A stretch of 64,000 bases of DNA from Raffaelea ambrosiae (GCA_002778195.1 PCDI01000020.1:149243-213242), one strand, 5' to 3'. Positions 31,777 through 41,719 are shown, counted from the first letter of the stretch. The notes: generated by a model from the letters alone, not told the origin. Numbers and translations: made by a program.

Positions 31777-34095
31777 TCACCAGTCCAGCACGTCCTTGGC
31801 CCCCGGCAGGTCCAGGCCCAGCTGCCTGGGCGGCTGCAGCTTGCAGATCCGGTTGAACAGCCAGGGACGCGCGGCCTTGCGGCGCGTCTCGAAGCCGTAG
31901 ATGCGCTCCTCGGCCTTGGCCAGCGTGTAGCTGATGTCGTCGAGCCCGTGGAGCAGGCAGTGCTTGGTGTAGGCGTCCACGGCAAAGCGCGCCAGTACAG
32001 TGTCCCCCGCGGCATCGCAGATCGTCTGGCGCGGCAGGTCGACCACGATGCGCCGCCCGGCCCGGCCGTCGGCGTAGAGGCGCTCGAGCGCGGCGCCATC
32101 CTCCCCCAGGGCAATCGCCAGCAGCCCGTTCTTGCCGCAGTTGTTGAAGAAGATGGACGCAAACGACGGCGCGATGACGCAGCGGATGCCAAAGTCCGCC
32201 AGCGCCCACACGGCGTGCTCGCGCGACGACCCGCAGCCAAAGTTGGCGCCGGTGCACACCAGGATTTGCGCGTGCTGCCGCCACGGCGCGCGGTTGAGCA
32301 CAAAGCCGGGCCGTTCGCGCCCGGTCGCCGGGTCGTAGCGCAGCTCGCGGAACAGGTGCGGGCCCAGTCCCGTGCGCGTCACCGTCTTCAGGTACTCGCC
32401 GGGGATGATGAGGTCCGTGTTGACGTTGGCTATGGCCAGGGGCGCCGGCACCGAGGCCAGCGTCGTGAACCGGGGGATGCCGTCCACGCTCGTCTGGCTG
32501 GCCTCGGCCGGCGGCCGGTGGGGAAAGGCCTCGTCCTGCACGGGGGCCGCTGCAGACCCCCCTTCGAGCAGCACAGGACCACAGCTCCGGGCCGTCTCCC
32601 CGTGCAACAGGGCCTGCGTGTTCCGCCGCGCGCCGTTCTGGTCCGCAGCCAAGAACGCGCGCACGTCGGCCAGGTGGCCCGCAATGGCCGCCGCCGCCGC
32701 CATGGCCGGCGACAACAGGTGCGTGCGGCCGCCGTCGCCCTGGCGGCCCTCAAAGTTGCGGTTTGTCGTCGATGCACACCGCTCGCCGCGCGCCAGCTTG
32801 TCTGCGTTCATGGCCAGACACATAGAGCAGCCGGCCTCGCGCCAGTCAAAGCCGGCCGTTTGGAGAATCACGTCGAGGCCCTCTTTCTCGGCCTGCCTGC
32901 GCACCAGGCCCGAGCCGGGCACCACCATCGCATACACCGACGGTGCGACCTGGCGGCCCTCGGCCACGCGCGCCGCGGCCCGGATGTCCTCGATGCGCGA
33001 GTTGGTGCACGATCCGATAAAGACGCGGTCGATCGGAATGTCGGTGGCCTTCATGTTCGCTCGCAAGCCCATGTACTCGAGCGCGCGCCGGATCGCTGCG
33101 GCCTTGAAGCGGTCCTGGCCGTCGAACGCGGCGGGATCCGGGACGGTGCCGGTGATGGGGATCACGTCGTCCGGCGAGGTCCCCCAGGTGACCGACGGCA
33201 CGATGTCGGCGGCGTCGATGTGCACGCTAGCGTCCCAGTGCGCGTCGTCGTCGCTGGACAGGGTCCGCCAATACGCCAATGCCTTGTCCCAGTCCGCGCC
33301 CGCAGGCACCAGGGGGCGGCCCTGCAGGTACGCAAACGTGACGTCGTCCGGCGCGACCAGGGCGGTGCGGGCGCCGGCCTCGATGCTCATGTTGCAGAGC
33401 ACCATGCGCGCCTCCATGGACAGGTCGCGGATCGTGGAGCCGCAGAACTCCATCACGTAGCCCGTGGCACCCGCGGTGCCGATCGCGCCCAGCAGGTGCA
33501 GGATGATGTCCTTGGAGAAGACGGCCGGGCCCAGCGCGCCCTCGACACACACGCGCATGTTTCGAGCCTTCTTCTGCAGCACTGTCTGTGTGGCCAGCAC
33601 GTGCTCGATCTCCGTCACGCTGCCGCTGATGGCCAGCGCGCCCACGGCGCCGTGTGTCGGCGTGTGCGAGTCGCCGCAGAAGACGACGGACCCCGGGAGC
33701 GTCAGCCCTTGCTCGGGGCCGACGACGTGCACGATGCCCTGGCGCCGGTCGGACATGCCAAAGTACTTGATGCGGAACTGGGCCACGTTCTCCTCGAGCA
33801 GGGTCACCTGCGTGCGGGCCCCCGGCTCCGTCACGAAGCTGCGAGCGTCCCGGTAGTGCGAGCGGTCGTCCGTCGGCACGTTGTGGTCGACCGTGGCCAG
33901 CGTCAGGTCCGGCCGCCGCACGGGGCGCTTGTTCTTGCGCAGGCCATCGAAGGCCTGCGCCGTAGGCACCTCGAAGATCAGGTGGGCGTCTACGTACTGG
34001 AGGGGCGCATCCGCGTCTTCGGGGTTCACCAGATGCTCGTTGTAGATCTTGTCGTAGAGCGTGAGACCCATGATGATCGTGTTGTTCAGAAACAA
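31777..34095 (-). CDS. 3-isopropylmalate dehydratase-like (fused LeuC-LeuD), aconitase family
   Basis: Single exon, 772 residues (or 764 if the second Met, at 34071, is used). Large-subunit half: VDAHLIFEVPTAQAFDGLR, VVFCGDSHTPTHGA, and the [4Fe-4S] cysteines in FIGSCTNSRIED and AGCSMCLAMN. After a low-complexity linker (about residues 500-550) the small-subunit swivel domain follows: ANVNTDLIIPGEYLKTVTRTGLG, CGSSREHAVWALADFGIRC, FFNNCGKNG. The fused architecture is that of fungal Leu1, which isomerises 2- to 3-isopropylmalate. SCTNSRIED favours isopropylmalate over homoaconitate, but NNCGKNG departs from the usual NNCFKNG. No mitochondrial presequence. Together with the dehydrogenase-like gene at 37.3 kb it looks like a pathway-specific paralogue. 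Confidence 0.9.
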   Translation of the reverse strand: MFLNNTIIMGLTLYDKIYNEHLVNPEDADAPLQYVDAHLIFEVPTAQAFDGLRKNKRPVRRPDLTLATVDHNVPTDDRSHYRDARSFVTEPGARTQVTLLEENVAQFRIKYFGMSDRRQGIVHVVGPEQGLTLPGSVVFCGDSHTPTHGAVGALAISGSVTEIEHVLATQTVLQKKARNMRVCVEGALGPAVFSKDIILHLLGAIGTAGATGYVMEFCGSTIRDLSMEARMVLCNMSIEAGARTALVAPDDVTFAYLQGRPLVPAGADWDKALAYWRTLSSDDDAHWDASVHIDAADIVPSVTWGTSPDDVIPITGTVPDPAAFDGQDRFKAAAIRRALEYMGLRANMKATDIPIDRVFIGSCTNSRIEDIRAAARVAEGRQVAPSVYAMVVPGSGLVRRQAEKEGLDVILQTAGFDWREAGCSMCLAMNADKLARGERCASTTNRNFEGRQGDGGRTHLLSPAMAAAAAIAGHLADVRAFLAADQNGARRNTQALLHGETARSCGPVLLEGGSAAAPVQDEAFPHRPPAEASQTSVDGIPRFTTLASVPAPLAIANVNTDLIIPGEYLKTVTRTGLGPHLFRELRYDPATGRERPGFVLNRAPWRQHAQILVCTGANFGCGSSREHAVWALADFGIRCVIAPSFASIFFNNCGKNGLLAIALGEDGAALERLYADGRAGRRIVVDLPRQTICDAAGDTVLARFAVDAYTKHCLLHGLDDISYTLAKAEERIYGFETRRKAARPWLFNRICKLQPPRQLGLDLPGAKDVLDW

Positions 34096-34821
34096 AAAGG
34101 TGTCCGAAATGGTGTAAGTGTCGCTCTCAGAAGAATGCCACGACTCTCCAGTTGTATCACAGGATCAGCACATTCACCTCGCCGGATATAGTATGCCATT
34201 GCAGCACCCCCTGGCCAGACCCCGAGGCCGCACCGCCATCTGTCTCGAGCTCTCTGGTAGCGCTGCGGCTGCTTACCATTGCCGAAATGGCCACCACTTG
34301 ATTTGATAGGATCCATAGTAATGTCTTTTCCATCTGGTGAGCGGCTGCTTGCATCCGTCCGTGGGGGGTAGGCCATTGGGACGCTTCACACGACGGCTAT
34401 AGCCTCTCGCAAAGTGGGCTCATCGGGAATGCCAGCCCCGGCTGCACGCCTCTGCTACCCGGAGGCCGGAGAGGGGACGAGAGACAAAGCTGCGGAATCA
34501 GGGGTAGGAGACGCACCGCCACGAAACCTGCATGGGCGACAGCTGCCCTCTCTCTGTCGGCGAATGCCACCCAGCTGGAGATGCGGCATGCTGGCGTAGA
34601 TTGTTTTGGGGTCTTTTACGAGGCACATGTCGGACACAGCGTATGTGCCCTGTCAGTTGGGGCAATGTGTGGACATGGATACACAGAATGGTGGAAAGGA
34701 GAGAATTGCATGGGTTTGTAACTATTGCTCTTACTGCGTACTGGACACAACCCCCAACAGACCAAACTTGGACCATCCACTTCCCCTCGACAACGACAAC
34801 CATGCGCCTTTCTTCCATGCC
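34096..34821. other. Intergenic, promoter of the isomerase-like gene
   Basis: No gene seen. Contains CCGGAGGCCGG at 34459-34469, one base longer than the LEU3 consensus CCGGNNCCGG, about 365 bp upstream of the isomerase-like start. Confidence 0.4.
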
Positions 34822-36492
34822 CTACTGGGGTCTTTCGGTCTCGTAGGACCAGACCTTTCTGAATCGGAAATGTCGCAAGTCGTCCCAGGTCACCTTCAGG
34901 TTGGCCAGGTTCTTTTTCATCACCTCCGTCATCGGCATCTCAAAGACCTGGTTGATGGCCTCCAGCGACAGGTTCTTCGTCTCGGGCATGAACAGCAGCA
35001 GAATCACGCCGATCAGAACCGTGATGCCGCAGTAGAAGCCGGCAAAGACGCCCGTCTTCGTCATGGCGTCGGCCATCTGCTGAAACGGGTAGGTCGTGAT
35101 AAAGGTGCCCGTCCAGTCGCTGAGGGCCGCGATGGACACGCCATAGCTTCGCAGGTACGACGGATACACCTCGCTGGCGACCACCCAGGGGCCGGGTCCC
35201 ACAGCGAGAGACCAAAAGATGGTGTACAGGATCATGCCCAGCAGGTACACGCCCAGCCGTGGGCCCAAGTCGGTGGCCAAGAAGGAAAACCCGGTAATGA
35301 AGAGGCCGATGCAGACGCCGGGGATGAACGTCAGGGCCATCGTCCGTCGACCCAGGCGATCGATCAGCAGAATGACGGGGATCGTCGACAGGAACATGGC
35401 GCCGCCGCCGATGAGGCTGGAGTACACGGCCTTGAGCGGCGTCAGGCCGGTCGCCTGCATCAACGTCGCCTGGTAGTATTCGATGGAGTTGATGCCCGAC
35501 ATCTGCTGGCCCAGGAACTGGTAGCTGACGGCGATGGCCATGGCGCGCAGGCATCGCGGGCGCGTGAACAGATCCAGCGCCACCCAGCGGCCCTCTGCCT
35601 TTTCCTTCTCGTAGAGGATGACCTTCTCCATGACAAAAAACTCGGTGCGCTCTTCCATGGTCTCGAAGCCGCGGGCCGACTTCCACACCAGGTACGAGTC
35701 CAGCTTGCGGCCCTTCTGCATCAGCCAGCGCGAGCTTTCGGGCATGAAGAACATGCCGAAGAAGAGGACCGTCGAGTACACCACGGAGCTGCCCAGCATG
35801 TACCGCCAGCTGCCCCGCTTGACGCCGGCAAAAATGGCGGCCGTCACGTAGCCGCACATGACGCCAAACGAGACCATGCACTGGTAGAGGCTGACCAGGC
35901 CGCCGCGCCACCGGATGGCGCAGTTCTCAGCAATGTAGGCGGGCACGGTGCCGGACATGAGCCCCAGGGCGGCCCCGAGAATCAGGCGCCCCGGCAGCAT
36001 GACGCGGAACGAGTCGGCCGCGGCTTCCAAGACGGCGCCCACCGTGAACAAGACGGACGAGACGATAATGGTGTACTTGCGGCCAATGAGTTCGTTGACG
36101 GGCATGATCAGGAACGCGCCGAAGATGGCGCCCAGGGGAGTGAACCCCACGACCATGGAGGCCTGCGAGGCATCGAGGTGGATGTTGGGGACCAGGAAGA
36201 TCTGGGCGCCCGAGATGAGCGACTGGTCCACCCCGAACAGGAAGCCCGAGATGCTGGCCAGCGACGCCAAGATCCAGATGAACAGCTTCGGGTCCTTGAT
36301 GTACCGAGCGAGGAGAAACGTTCTTTTGCCGGTGCGCAGCAGCTCGGCCTCCAGGGCCGCGATCTCCTCGTTGATGCGGTCCTCGTTGACCTCGTAGTGG
36401 ACACCGGCGTCGATCTCGACAAGAATCCGGTCCGCGGGCTTCTCGTCGGCATCTTCCAGCCGTTCGTGGTCGGGCTTGACCGTCTCTCCCAT
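34822..36492 (-). CDS. MFS sugar-porter-type permease within the Leu-like cluster
   Basis: Intronless, 556 residues from ATG 36492 (MGETVKPDHER). A long hydrophilic N terminus (about 70 residues) precedes span 1 with GFLFGVDQSLISGA. Then NELIGRKYT, GLMSGTVPAYIAE, MPESSRWLMQKGRKLDSY, DRLGRRTMA, the span-7 motif QFLGQQMSGINSIEYY, and PETKNLSLEAINQVFE. These are sugar-porter signatures, but the family also carries quinate, inositol and other polar compounds. It lies between and in the same direction as the isomerase-like and dehydrogenase-like genes, so it probably imports the pathway's substrate or exports its product. Confidence 0.88.
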   Translation of the reverse strand: MGETVKPDHERLEDADEKPADRILVEIDAGVHYEVNEDRINEEIAALEAELLRTGKRTFLLARYIKDPKLFIWILASLASISGFLFGVDQSLISGAQIFLVPNIHLDASQASMVVGFTPLGAIFGAFLIMPVNELIGRKYTIIVSSVLFTVGAVLEAAADSFRVMLPGRLILGAALGLMSGTVPAYIAENCAIRWRGGLVSLYQCMVSFGVMCGYVTAAIFAGVKRGSWRYMLGSSVVYSTVLFFGMFFMPESSRWLMQKGRKLDSYLVWKSARGFETMEERTEFFVMEKVILYEKEKAEGRWVALDLFTRPRCLRAMAIAVSYQFLGQQMSGINSIEYYQATLMQATGLTPLKAVYSSLIGGGAMFLSTIPVILLIDRLGRRTMALTFIPGVCIGLFITGFSFLATDLGPRLGVYLLGMILYTIFWSLAVGPGPWVVASEVYPSYLRSYGVSIAALSDWTGTFITTYPFQQMADAMTKTGVFAGFYCGITVLIGVILLLFMPETKNLSLEAINQVFEMPMTEVMKKNLANLKVTWDDLRHFRFRKVWSYETERPQ

Positions 36493-37327
36493 CGTGGATA
36501 TAGGGGACCTTGCCAGCAAAAGGTTACGTAATGTCCGCAGCTCAAGGACACCCGTGCACGTTGATGTACGGGATGATCTGCAGTGTTTCGTGCGAGGCCT
36601 GCAGCTGTGTTGGAGGACTGTTTTGCAGAAAACTTGGGGGGAGGAGTTTGGAAGGAATGAAGCTGCTTATGGAACCCGGAACCTGGGAAAAACCTGGCCC
36701 TTGTTGACATATTTGTACCTCGCACCGCTCAGGTAGAGTAGTGTGACCTCTGTGTTAAGCTGACCGAGGTAGCGACTCCTACGCGTCGAGTCGTATGTCT
36801 GTTCTCGCTTACCGGATCCGTGCAGTCCCTCCCAGAGGACCCCCCTCTCGCCGCATCAAAGGGCCGAGCAACGATGCGGAGAAAAGTACGGGGAAATAAG
36901 CCTTCTCCAGACTTGGTGTCCCGGGAATAACATGAAAGCCAAGCATTGTCTCGGGCAGTAGCCAAGTTCTCTAGTTGCAGGATTCCATTTGGCCTGATTA
37001 TGACGTAGGCCCTGGTCAATTTATGAAGCTATTGATTGCCCCAGCGTATCAATACCCGGAAATCGTGGTGATGAAATGTAGAAAAAGAAAACAACGGAAT
37101 TGCGTCTGACGTCAGATCGGGTTATCACAGGGTCCTGGCCTGAAACCGCCGACGCCGTCGGCGCCGAAGGCGCCAAAGGCGCCAAAGGCGATTCAGCTCG
37201 ATGGACAGACACTACGACCCCTTGGGTTCACTACTCTAGGTGATCGACGCCCGTCTTTGCGTATTTTCCCGTGCCCCCATGCCTTGCTGGCCCTGCGGTG
37301 TATACCGTACTTTCTGCCCAGGGCGGG
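36493..37327. other. Intergenic with short GGCGCCAAA repeats
   Basis: Permease promoter. At 37160-37190 the unit GGCGCCRAA occurs three times in tandem, followed by GGCG. Otherwise nothing recognised. Confidence 0.55.
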
Positions 37328-38569
37328 TCACACCATTTGGTCGAGGATGCTCTTCAGCGCCGAGACAACAGCGTCACCCATTTCCGTCGTCGAGGCTGTG
37401 CCGCCGACATCCCCCGTCCGCACTTCCAGACCGCCGGCCGTCTTGTCGTCGAGGGCGACGCTGATGGCCTGGTCGACCGCGTCGGCCAGAAAGTCCAGGT
37501 CGCAGCTGTACCGCAGCATCATGGCGGCGCTCTGGATCGTGGCGATGGGGTTGGCGCGGTTGGGCGGCAGGTCCGGCGCGGTGCCGTGGCTGGGTTCGTA
37601 CATGCCAGGCAGCCGGCGGCGCTGGCCACCCTCCTTTCGTCCCTTCTTCCCGCCCTCGTCGTCGTCGTCGTCGTCGTCGTTGTCCTCCTCCGGCTCCTCG
37701 TCCTCTTCTCCCGGAATGCTGGCCAGACACGCCGAGGGCGCGAAGCCGAGGGAGCCAATGACGCCGGCGGCCTCGTCGGAGAAGAGGTCGCCAAAGATGT
37801 TGTCGCACAGCACGACGCCGTTGAGGGAGCGCGGGTTCTTGACCATGCGCAGGGCCAGCGAGTCCGACAGCTGGTTGGCCAGGGGGATGTCCGGGAACGC
37901 GGCGTCGTGCGTCTTCCACACGGCGTCGCGCCACAGCCGGCAGTTGGCCAGCACGTTGGCCTTGTCGATGCTGGTGATCTTGCTGGGGGGTCCCCCGCGC
38001 GACCGGCCGTGCTTGCGCGCCAGGTAGGCGGCCATGCGCGCGATGCGCTCGACCTCCCAGCGGTGGTAGCCCCAGACGTCGCTGGCGTAGTCCGGCGCGG
38101 CCGCCGAGTACTCGACCCGCTTGCCAAAGTAGACGCCGCTGCAGTTCTCGCGCAGCACGATGAAGTCGGTGCCCCGGACCACGTCCTCCTTGAGCGGCGA
38201 GCACTTGGCCACGCCCGGCGACGGGATGCGCGCGGGGCGGATATTGGCCCAGCAGTGCAGCGCGCGCCGGAGGTCGAGCACGGACGTCTCCGGCCGAAGC
38301 GCCCCGGTCATGCCCCACTTGGGTCCACCCACGGCGCCGAAGAGCACCGCATCAGACTTCTTGGCCTTGTCGATGACCGCTTGTGTCAGCGGCTCGCCGT
38401 GCACGTCGATGGACTGGCCACCCAGGAGGTCGTGGTCGAGATGGAATGTGATGTGTTTTGCCTGGACTGCTGGGTGTGACTCGGCAAATTTGAGCACCTT
38501 GACGGCCTCGGCCACCACTTCGGGACCGATGTGATCACCGCCGAGGACAAGAATGTGAAAGGACGGCAT
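37328..38569 (-). CDS. 3-isopropylmalate dehydrogenase-like (beta-hydroxyacid oxidative decarboxylase)
   Basis: Single exon, 413 residues from ATG 38569 (MPSFHILVLGGDHIGPEVV). NAD-dependent oxidation and decarboxylation of a 3-alkylmalate to a 2-oxoacid is the family reaction. Motifs: GAVGGPKW, substrate loop ALRPETSVLDLRRAL and ANIRPARI, ENCSGVYFGKRVEYS (family usually ENCGGAYFG), catalytic SIDKANVL, and the metal-binding DNIFGDLFSDEAAG, then YEPSHGTAPDL. All key charged residues are present, so it is likely active. Unusual: a 36-residue insertion (37604-37711), acidic then basic, just before YEPSHG; it is in frame and has no donor site at its start, so it is not a missed intron. No targeting peptide. 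Co-oriented with the fused isomerase-like gene; a pathway-specific paralogue of Leu2 is inferred. Confidence 0.9.
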   Translation of the reverse strand: MPSFHILVLGGDHIGPEVVAEAVKVLKFAESHPAVQAKHITFHLDHDLLGGQSIDVHGEPLTQAVIDKAKKSDAVLFGAVGGPKWGMTGALRPETSVLDLRRALHCWANIRPARIPSPGVAKCSPLKEDVVRGTDFIVLRENCSGVYFGKRVEYSAAAPDYASDVWGYHRWEVERIARMAAYLARKHGRSRGGPPSKITSIDKANVLANCRLWRDAVWKTHDAAFPDIPLANQLSDSLALRMVKNPRSLNGVVLCDNIFGDLFSDEAAGVIGSLGFAPSACLASIPGEEDEEPEEDNDDDDDDDEGGKKGRKEGGQRRRLPGMYEPSHGTAPDLPPNRANPIATIQSAAMMLRYSCDLDFLADAVDQAISVALDDKTAGGLEVRTGDVGGTASTTEMGDAVVSALKSILDQMV

Positions 38570-39599
38570 GGCGAGTGTGTATGGACGAGGTATTTTTGCA
38601 GAGAGAGAGAGAGAGACGGGTTGAAAGATTATCAAGAGCTTGTTCAAAGAGTTGGCCAATGCAAGCAGACTCATTCAGACATGTCGACCCTCCGAGAACT
38701 CTCTCAGAAAACAGCTTCCCTTCTGCCGTAATAAGACAATGATTCAGGCACGCCAAGGATTGTTGTGAGGGTAGTTGTGGCCCAGAGACTCGGCAATGTA
38801 AGCGGTGTCCAACTTTCCCTCCCGGCAATGCCTCCTGGCTTTGCCTCGCGGCTTTCCTTGCCGGCCATACTCCGTGACACCGCAGTTGTGTGCTTTAGCC
38901 GTCACTTGGCTCCATATCTCTCCTGTCCGGCAATGGCTTCCCCAACCCCTCGTATGCTTCTGGCCGCAGTCTCCGGGAACCTCGTCCCGGCTCACCAGCT
39001 TTTCCCGGCTGGCTCCATCCTTGACCCCCGCGACCCACGATTTCCCCGGATCCAACCCCCCGCCGACCCCGGATTCCGTTTTTCTGGGGAGCCATCCCTT
39101 TCGACAAATGGGTTTGTGGGGGTCATACCTGCCCATAAGCAGGCCAACTATCGACGTACGCAAACAGTGCTTCAATCTGCCGTATTGTAAGAGCACTCCT
39201 CTCGTGCTCGTCGTCACCTCTGACGTCGCGTTACTACCGTTGCAGTTGTCAATAGCCGGCCCCCTATGGTCCTTGATGCCCTCCGTAAGCAGAACCATCT
39301 TCTGTCCTAGCGTAGGGGGGCCAATATCGACGTCGAGCCATTATGTCTTTCCAGTGACTTGTCAGGCCACCCCACCCCCCCCCCCGGTTTCAGTTCAGGA
39401 AACGGTTCAGGCTCACTACAAGAGCCGCCATGTCTCGGCTTCTCGCCTTCTCTTTTCTTGAGACTCTCTCCTCCTTCGTCCTCCCTCCCGGTTTGGTGAT
39501 GCTCTGTTCTCGTTCATCGGATCACTCTCATCGCTTTCTTCGATAATATCGAGTCTCTTTAGTCAAATTTCAAAAGCAAACCCCAGCATCCAAAACATC
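38570..39599. other. Divergent promoter region, dehydrogenase-like gene/allantoate-type permease
   Basis: 1.03 kb without a supported gene. A pyrimidine-rich stretch (39430-39500) precedes the plus-strand permease, as in many fungal core promoters; a C run lies at about 39366-39385. Confidence 0.5.
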
Positions 39600-41147
39600 A
39601 TGCGGTCCGAGGAAGGGACTGCGCCGGCTGTCCAGCCGACGGACGATTGCAAGCACGATGATGAGGAGCAACAGATCGAAGCCGCCCCCCATGTCTCTGA
39701 GGGCGCCGACGCCCCGGAAGAAAAGAACCTGGAAGAGGCCCGGCGCCTCGAGGCGCTCGCCTTCCAGTACACCAAGAAAGAGGAAGGCCGCTTCCTCCTC
39801 AAGATGGACGTCATCGTCCTCGGCTACGTGTCCGGCGCCTACATCTTGGCCTACATGGACCGCGGAAACATTGGCAATGCCAACACCGCCGGCATGTCCG
39901 AGGACCTGGGCATCAACGACCGCCAGTACCAGTGGCTGCTGACCGCGCTCTACCTGGGCTACATCCTCTTCGACTGGCAGACAGTCTTCTACAAGATCTT
40001 CCCTGCGCGCTACTACGTCCCCACCGTCATCGTCGTCTGGGGCATCATCGCGGGCGCCTGTGCGGCCGCCCAGAACTTCGCCGGCATGCTTGTCCTGCGG
40101 CTGCTCCTGGGCATCTTCGAGTCGTCCTACTCGCCCGGCCTGGCCTACTTTTTTTCGTTCTTCTACTACCGCAAAGAAATGGGGGTCCGCCTGGGCTGGT
40201 ACGTCTCCATCGCTCCGCTGGCCGCCTCGTTTGCAGGCGCCTTTGCCTTTTTCGTGACGCTGCATCCCCACGCCATCGCCCCCTGGCGCGTGTTATTTCT
40301 CGTGGAAGGCCTGCCGGCCGTGGCCGTGGGCCTGTTTGGCTACTACTGGCTCCCGAGCAATGCCCTGGACTGCCAGTTCCTGAACGAGACGGAGCGCAAG
40401 ATTGCCACGGCCCGCACCGTCCGGCAGGTCGGCGACCGTAACCGCAACCGCAAGGTCAGCCTCAGGGACATGTTCTGGTCCCTCGTGGACTTCAAGAACT
40501 GGGTCCCGACCATCATCTACTTCATGATGAACGTCGGGTATTCCTCGCTGCCGATTTACGTCCCCGCCATTCTGCACGGCATGGGCTACAGCTCCATCCA
40601 TGCCCAGGGCCTGTCGGCACCCCCGTACCTCGTCGCCTGCGTCGTCGTCCTGGCCGTTGGCTACCTGTCAGACCACTTCCAGCAGCGCGGCATCTTCTTG
40701 GCCCTGTGCTCGGGCACGGGAGCCGTTGGCTATCTGATTCTCTGCCTCGTCCAGAGTGTGGCCGTCAAGTACTTTGCGTTGTTCCTGGTGGCCGGTGGCC
40801 TCTACCCCTGCATCGGCCTCGTCCTCTCCTGGGTGGCCAACAACAACGGGTCCGACTCGAAGCGCGGCGCAGGCTTCATCCTGATGAACTTTGTCGGCCA
40901 GTGCGGCCCGCTGCTGGGCACCCAAATCTTCCCCGCCGCCGAGGCCCCCGGCTACAAGAAGGGGTTCTACATTTCCTTTGGCGCCTGTGCCGTTGCCTGC
41001 TGCATGTCCATCGTGCAGATATGCCAGCTGATGTACCTCAACAAGAAGCTGGACGACAAGTACGGCCCTGTGCGCCGAGCTGTCAGCACTGAGGATGAAA
41101 TCGGCGAGGAAACGGATGACAATGAGAATTTCCGCTATATCCTGTAA
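39600..41147 (+). CDS. MFS permease of the allantoate/anion:cation symporter (DAL5-like) family
   Basis: Intronless, 515 residues from ATG 39600. An acidic N-terminal tail (about 60 residues) precedes span 1. Family features: LAYMDRGNIGNANTAGMSEDLGI after span 1, YLGYILFDWQTVFYKIFPARYY, LRLLLGIFESSYSPGLAYF, and WVANNNGSDSKRGAG between spans 10 and 11. Yeast relatives take up allantoate, ureidosuccinate, nicotinate, pantothenate or dipeptides. It is divergent from the dehydrogenase-like gene across 1 kb, so it may serve that pathway, or nitrogen scavenging with the DUR3/amidohydrolase pair at 49-54 kb. The substrate cannot be assigned. Confidence 0.88.
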   Translation: MRSEEGTAPAVQPTDDCKHDDEEQQIEAAPHVSEGADAPEEKNLEEARRLEALAFQYTKKEEGRFLLKMDVIVLGYVSGAYILAYMDRGNIGNANTAGMSEDLGINDRQYQWLLTALYLGYILFDWQTVFYKIFPARYYVPTVIVVWGIIAGACAAAQNFAGMLVLRLLLGIFESSYSPGLAYFFSFFYYRKEMGVRLGWYVSIAPLAASFAGAFAFFVTLHPHAIAPWRVLFLVEGLPAVAVGLFGYYWLPSNALDCQFLNETERKIATARTVRQVGDRNRNRKVSLRDMFWSLVDFKNWVPTIIYFMMNVGYSSLPIYVPAILHGMGYSSIHAQGLSAPPYLVACVVVLAVGYLSDHFQQRGIFLALCSGTGAVGYLILCLVQSVAVKYFALFLVAGGLYPCIGLVLSWVANNNGSDSKRGAGFILMNFVGQCGPLLGTQIFPAAEAPGYKKGFYISFGACAVACCMSIVQICQLMYLNKKLDDKYGPVRRAVSTEDEIGEETDDNENFRYIL

Positions 41148-41719
41148 GAGTCTCCTGGAAAGAAGGCACTGCCGTAAGGCCAGCAGTAAATGAAGTCACG
41201 TAACTAGTAAACAGAATCTATCACGGGGCCACTTTGCTTCCATTCTGATTAACCTCGTTGTTTTCACCCCTCTACGCTGCATGTTGGTGTCTTCACTGCT
41301 CGTTGACACTATCAACGAGACAAAGGTGGAAAACATCCGAGGTTACCATACAGAATGTTGTCTTTAGCCCTTCTTTGAAGGTTTCCTCCGACCCGCCACG
41401 GGGAGGCAGACAACTTGGGTCGGATCAAAAAGAAAAGAAAAAAGGAAAAAAAAAAAGTGACAGAAAATAGAGGCCAAAAGTAAAGAGAAGAATGCACCAT
41501 TAATTGTTATCTGTACAGCGGTGCTTAGCGCCTGTGCAGGTGTCTATGCTCGGCCCTTATTCGGGAAAATCTAACATTCCACGTTTTGTGCAGAAGGTGC
41601 TTCAAAAAGAGAAGATATAAATTCCGTACGCGCGCGTGTGTGTGTGTATTGTAACGTTCACTGGGCAGATAGATCAAAGGCTAGAAAAAGACCTCCTCGC
41701 CCTCCTACCAACCTCGGCC
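41148..41719. other. Intergenic between convergent permease genes
   Basis: Downstream regions of the DAL5-like and OPT genes. A purine-rich A/G tract lies at 41425-41485. No gene seen. Confidence 0.5.

Noticed and set aside
31948..34191. 747-codon open frame on the plus strand, opposite the isomerase-like gene
   Set aside because: Antisense shadow: GC-rich third positions suppress stops on the opposite strand. The minus strand has the aconitase-family motifs.
34606..36531. 641-codon plus-strand frame opposite the permease
   Set aside because: Same antisense effect; no recognisable domain, whereas the minus strand encodes a full sugar-porter permease.
37604..37711. Acidic segment of the dehydrogenase-like gene as an unspliced intron
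   Set aside because: No GT or GC donor near its start and it keeps the frame, so it is better read as a coding insertion.
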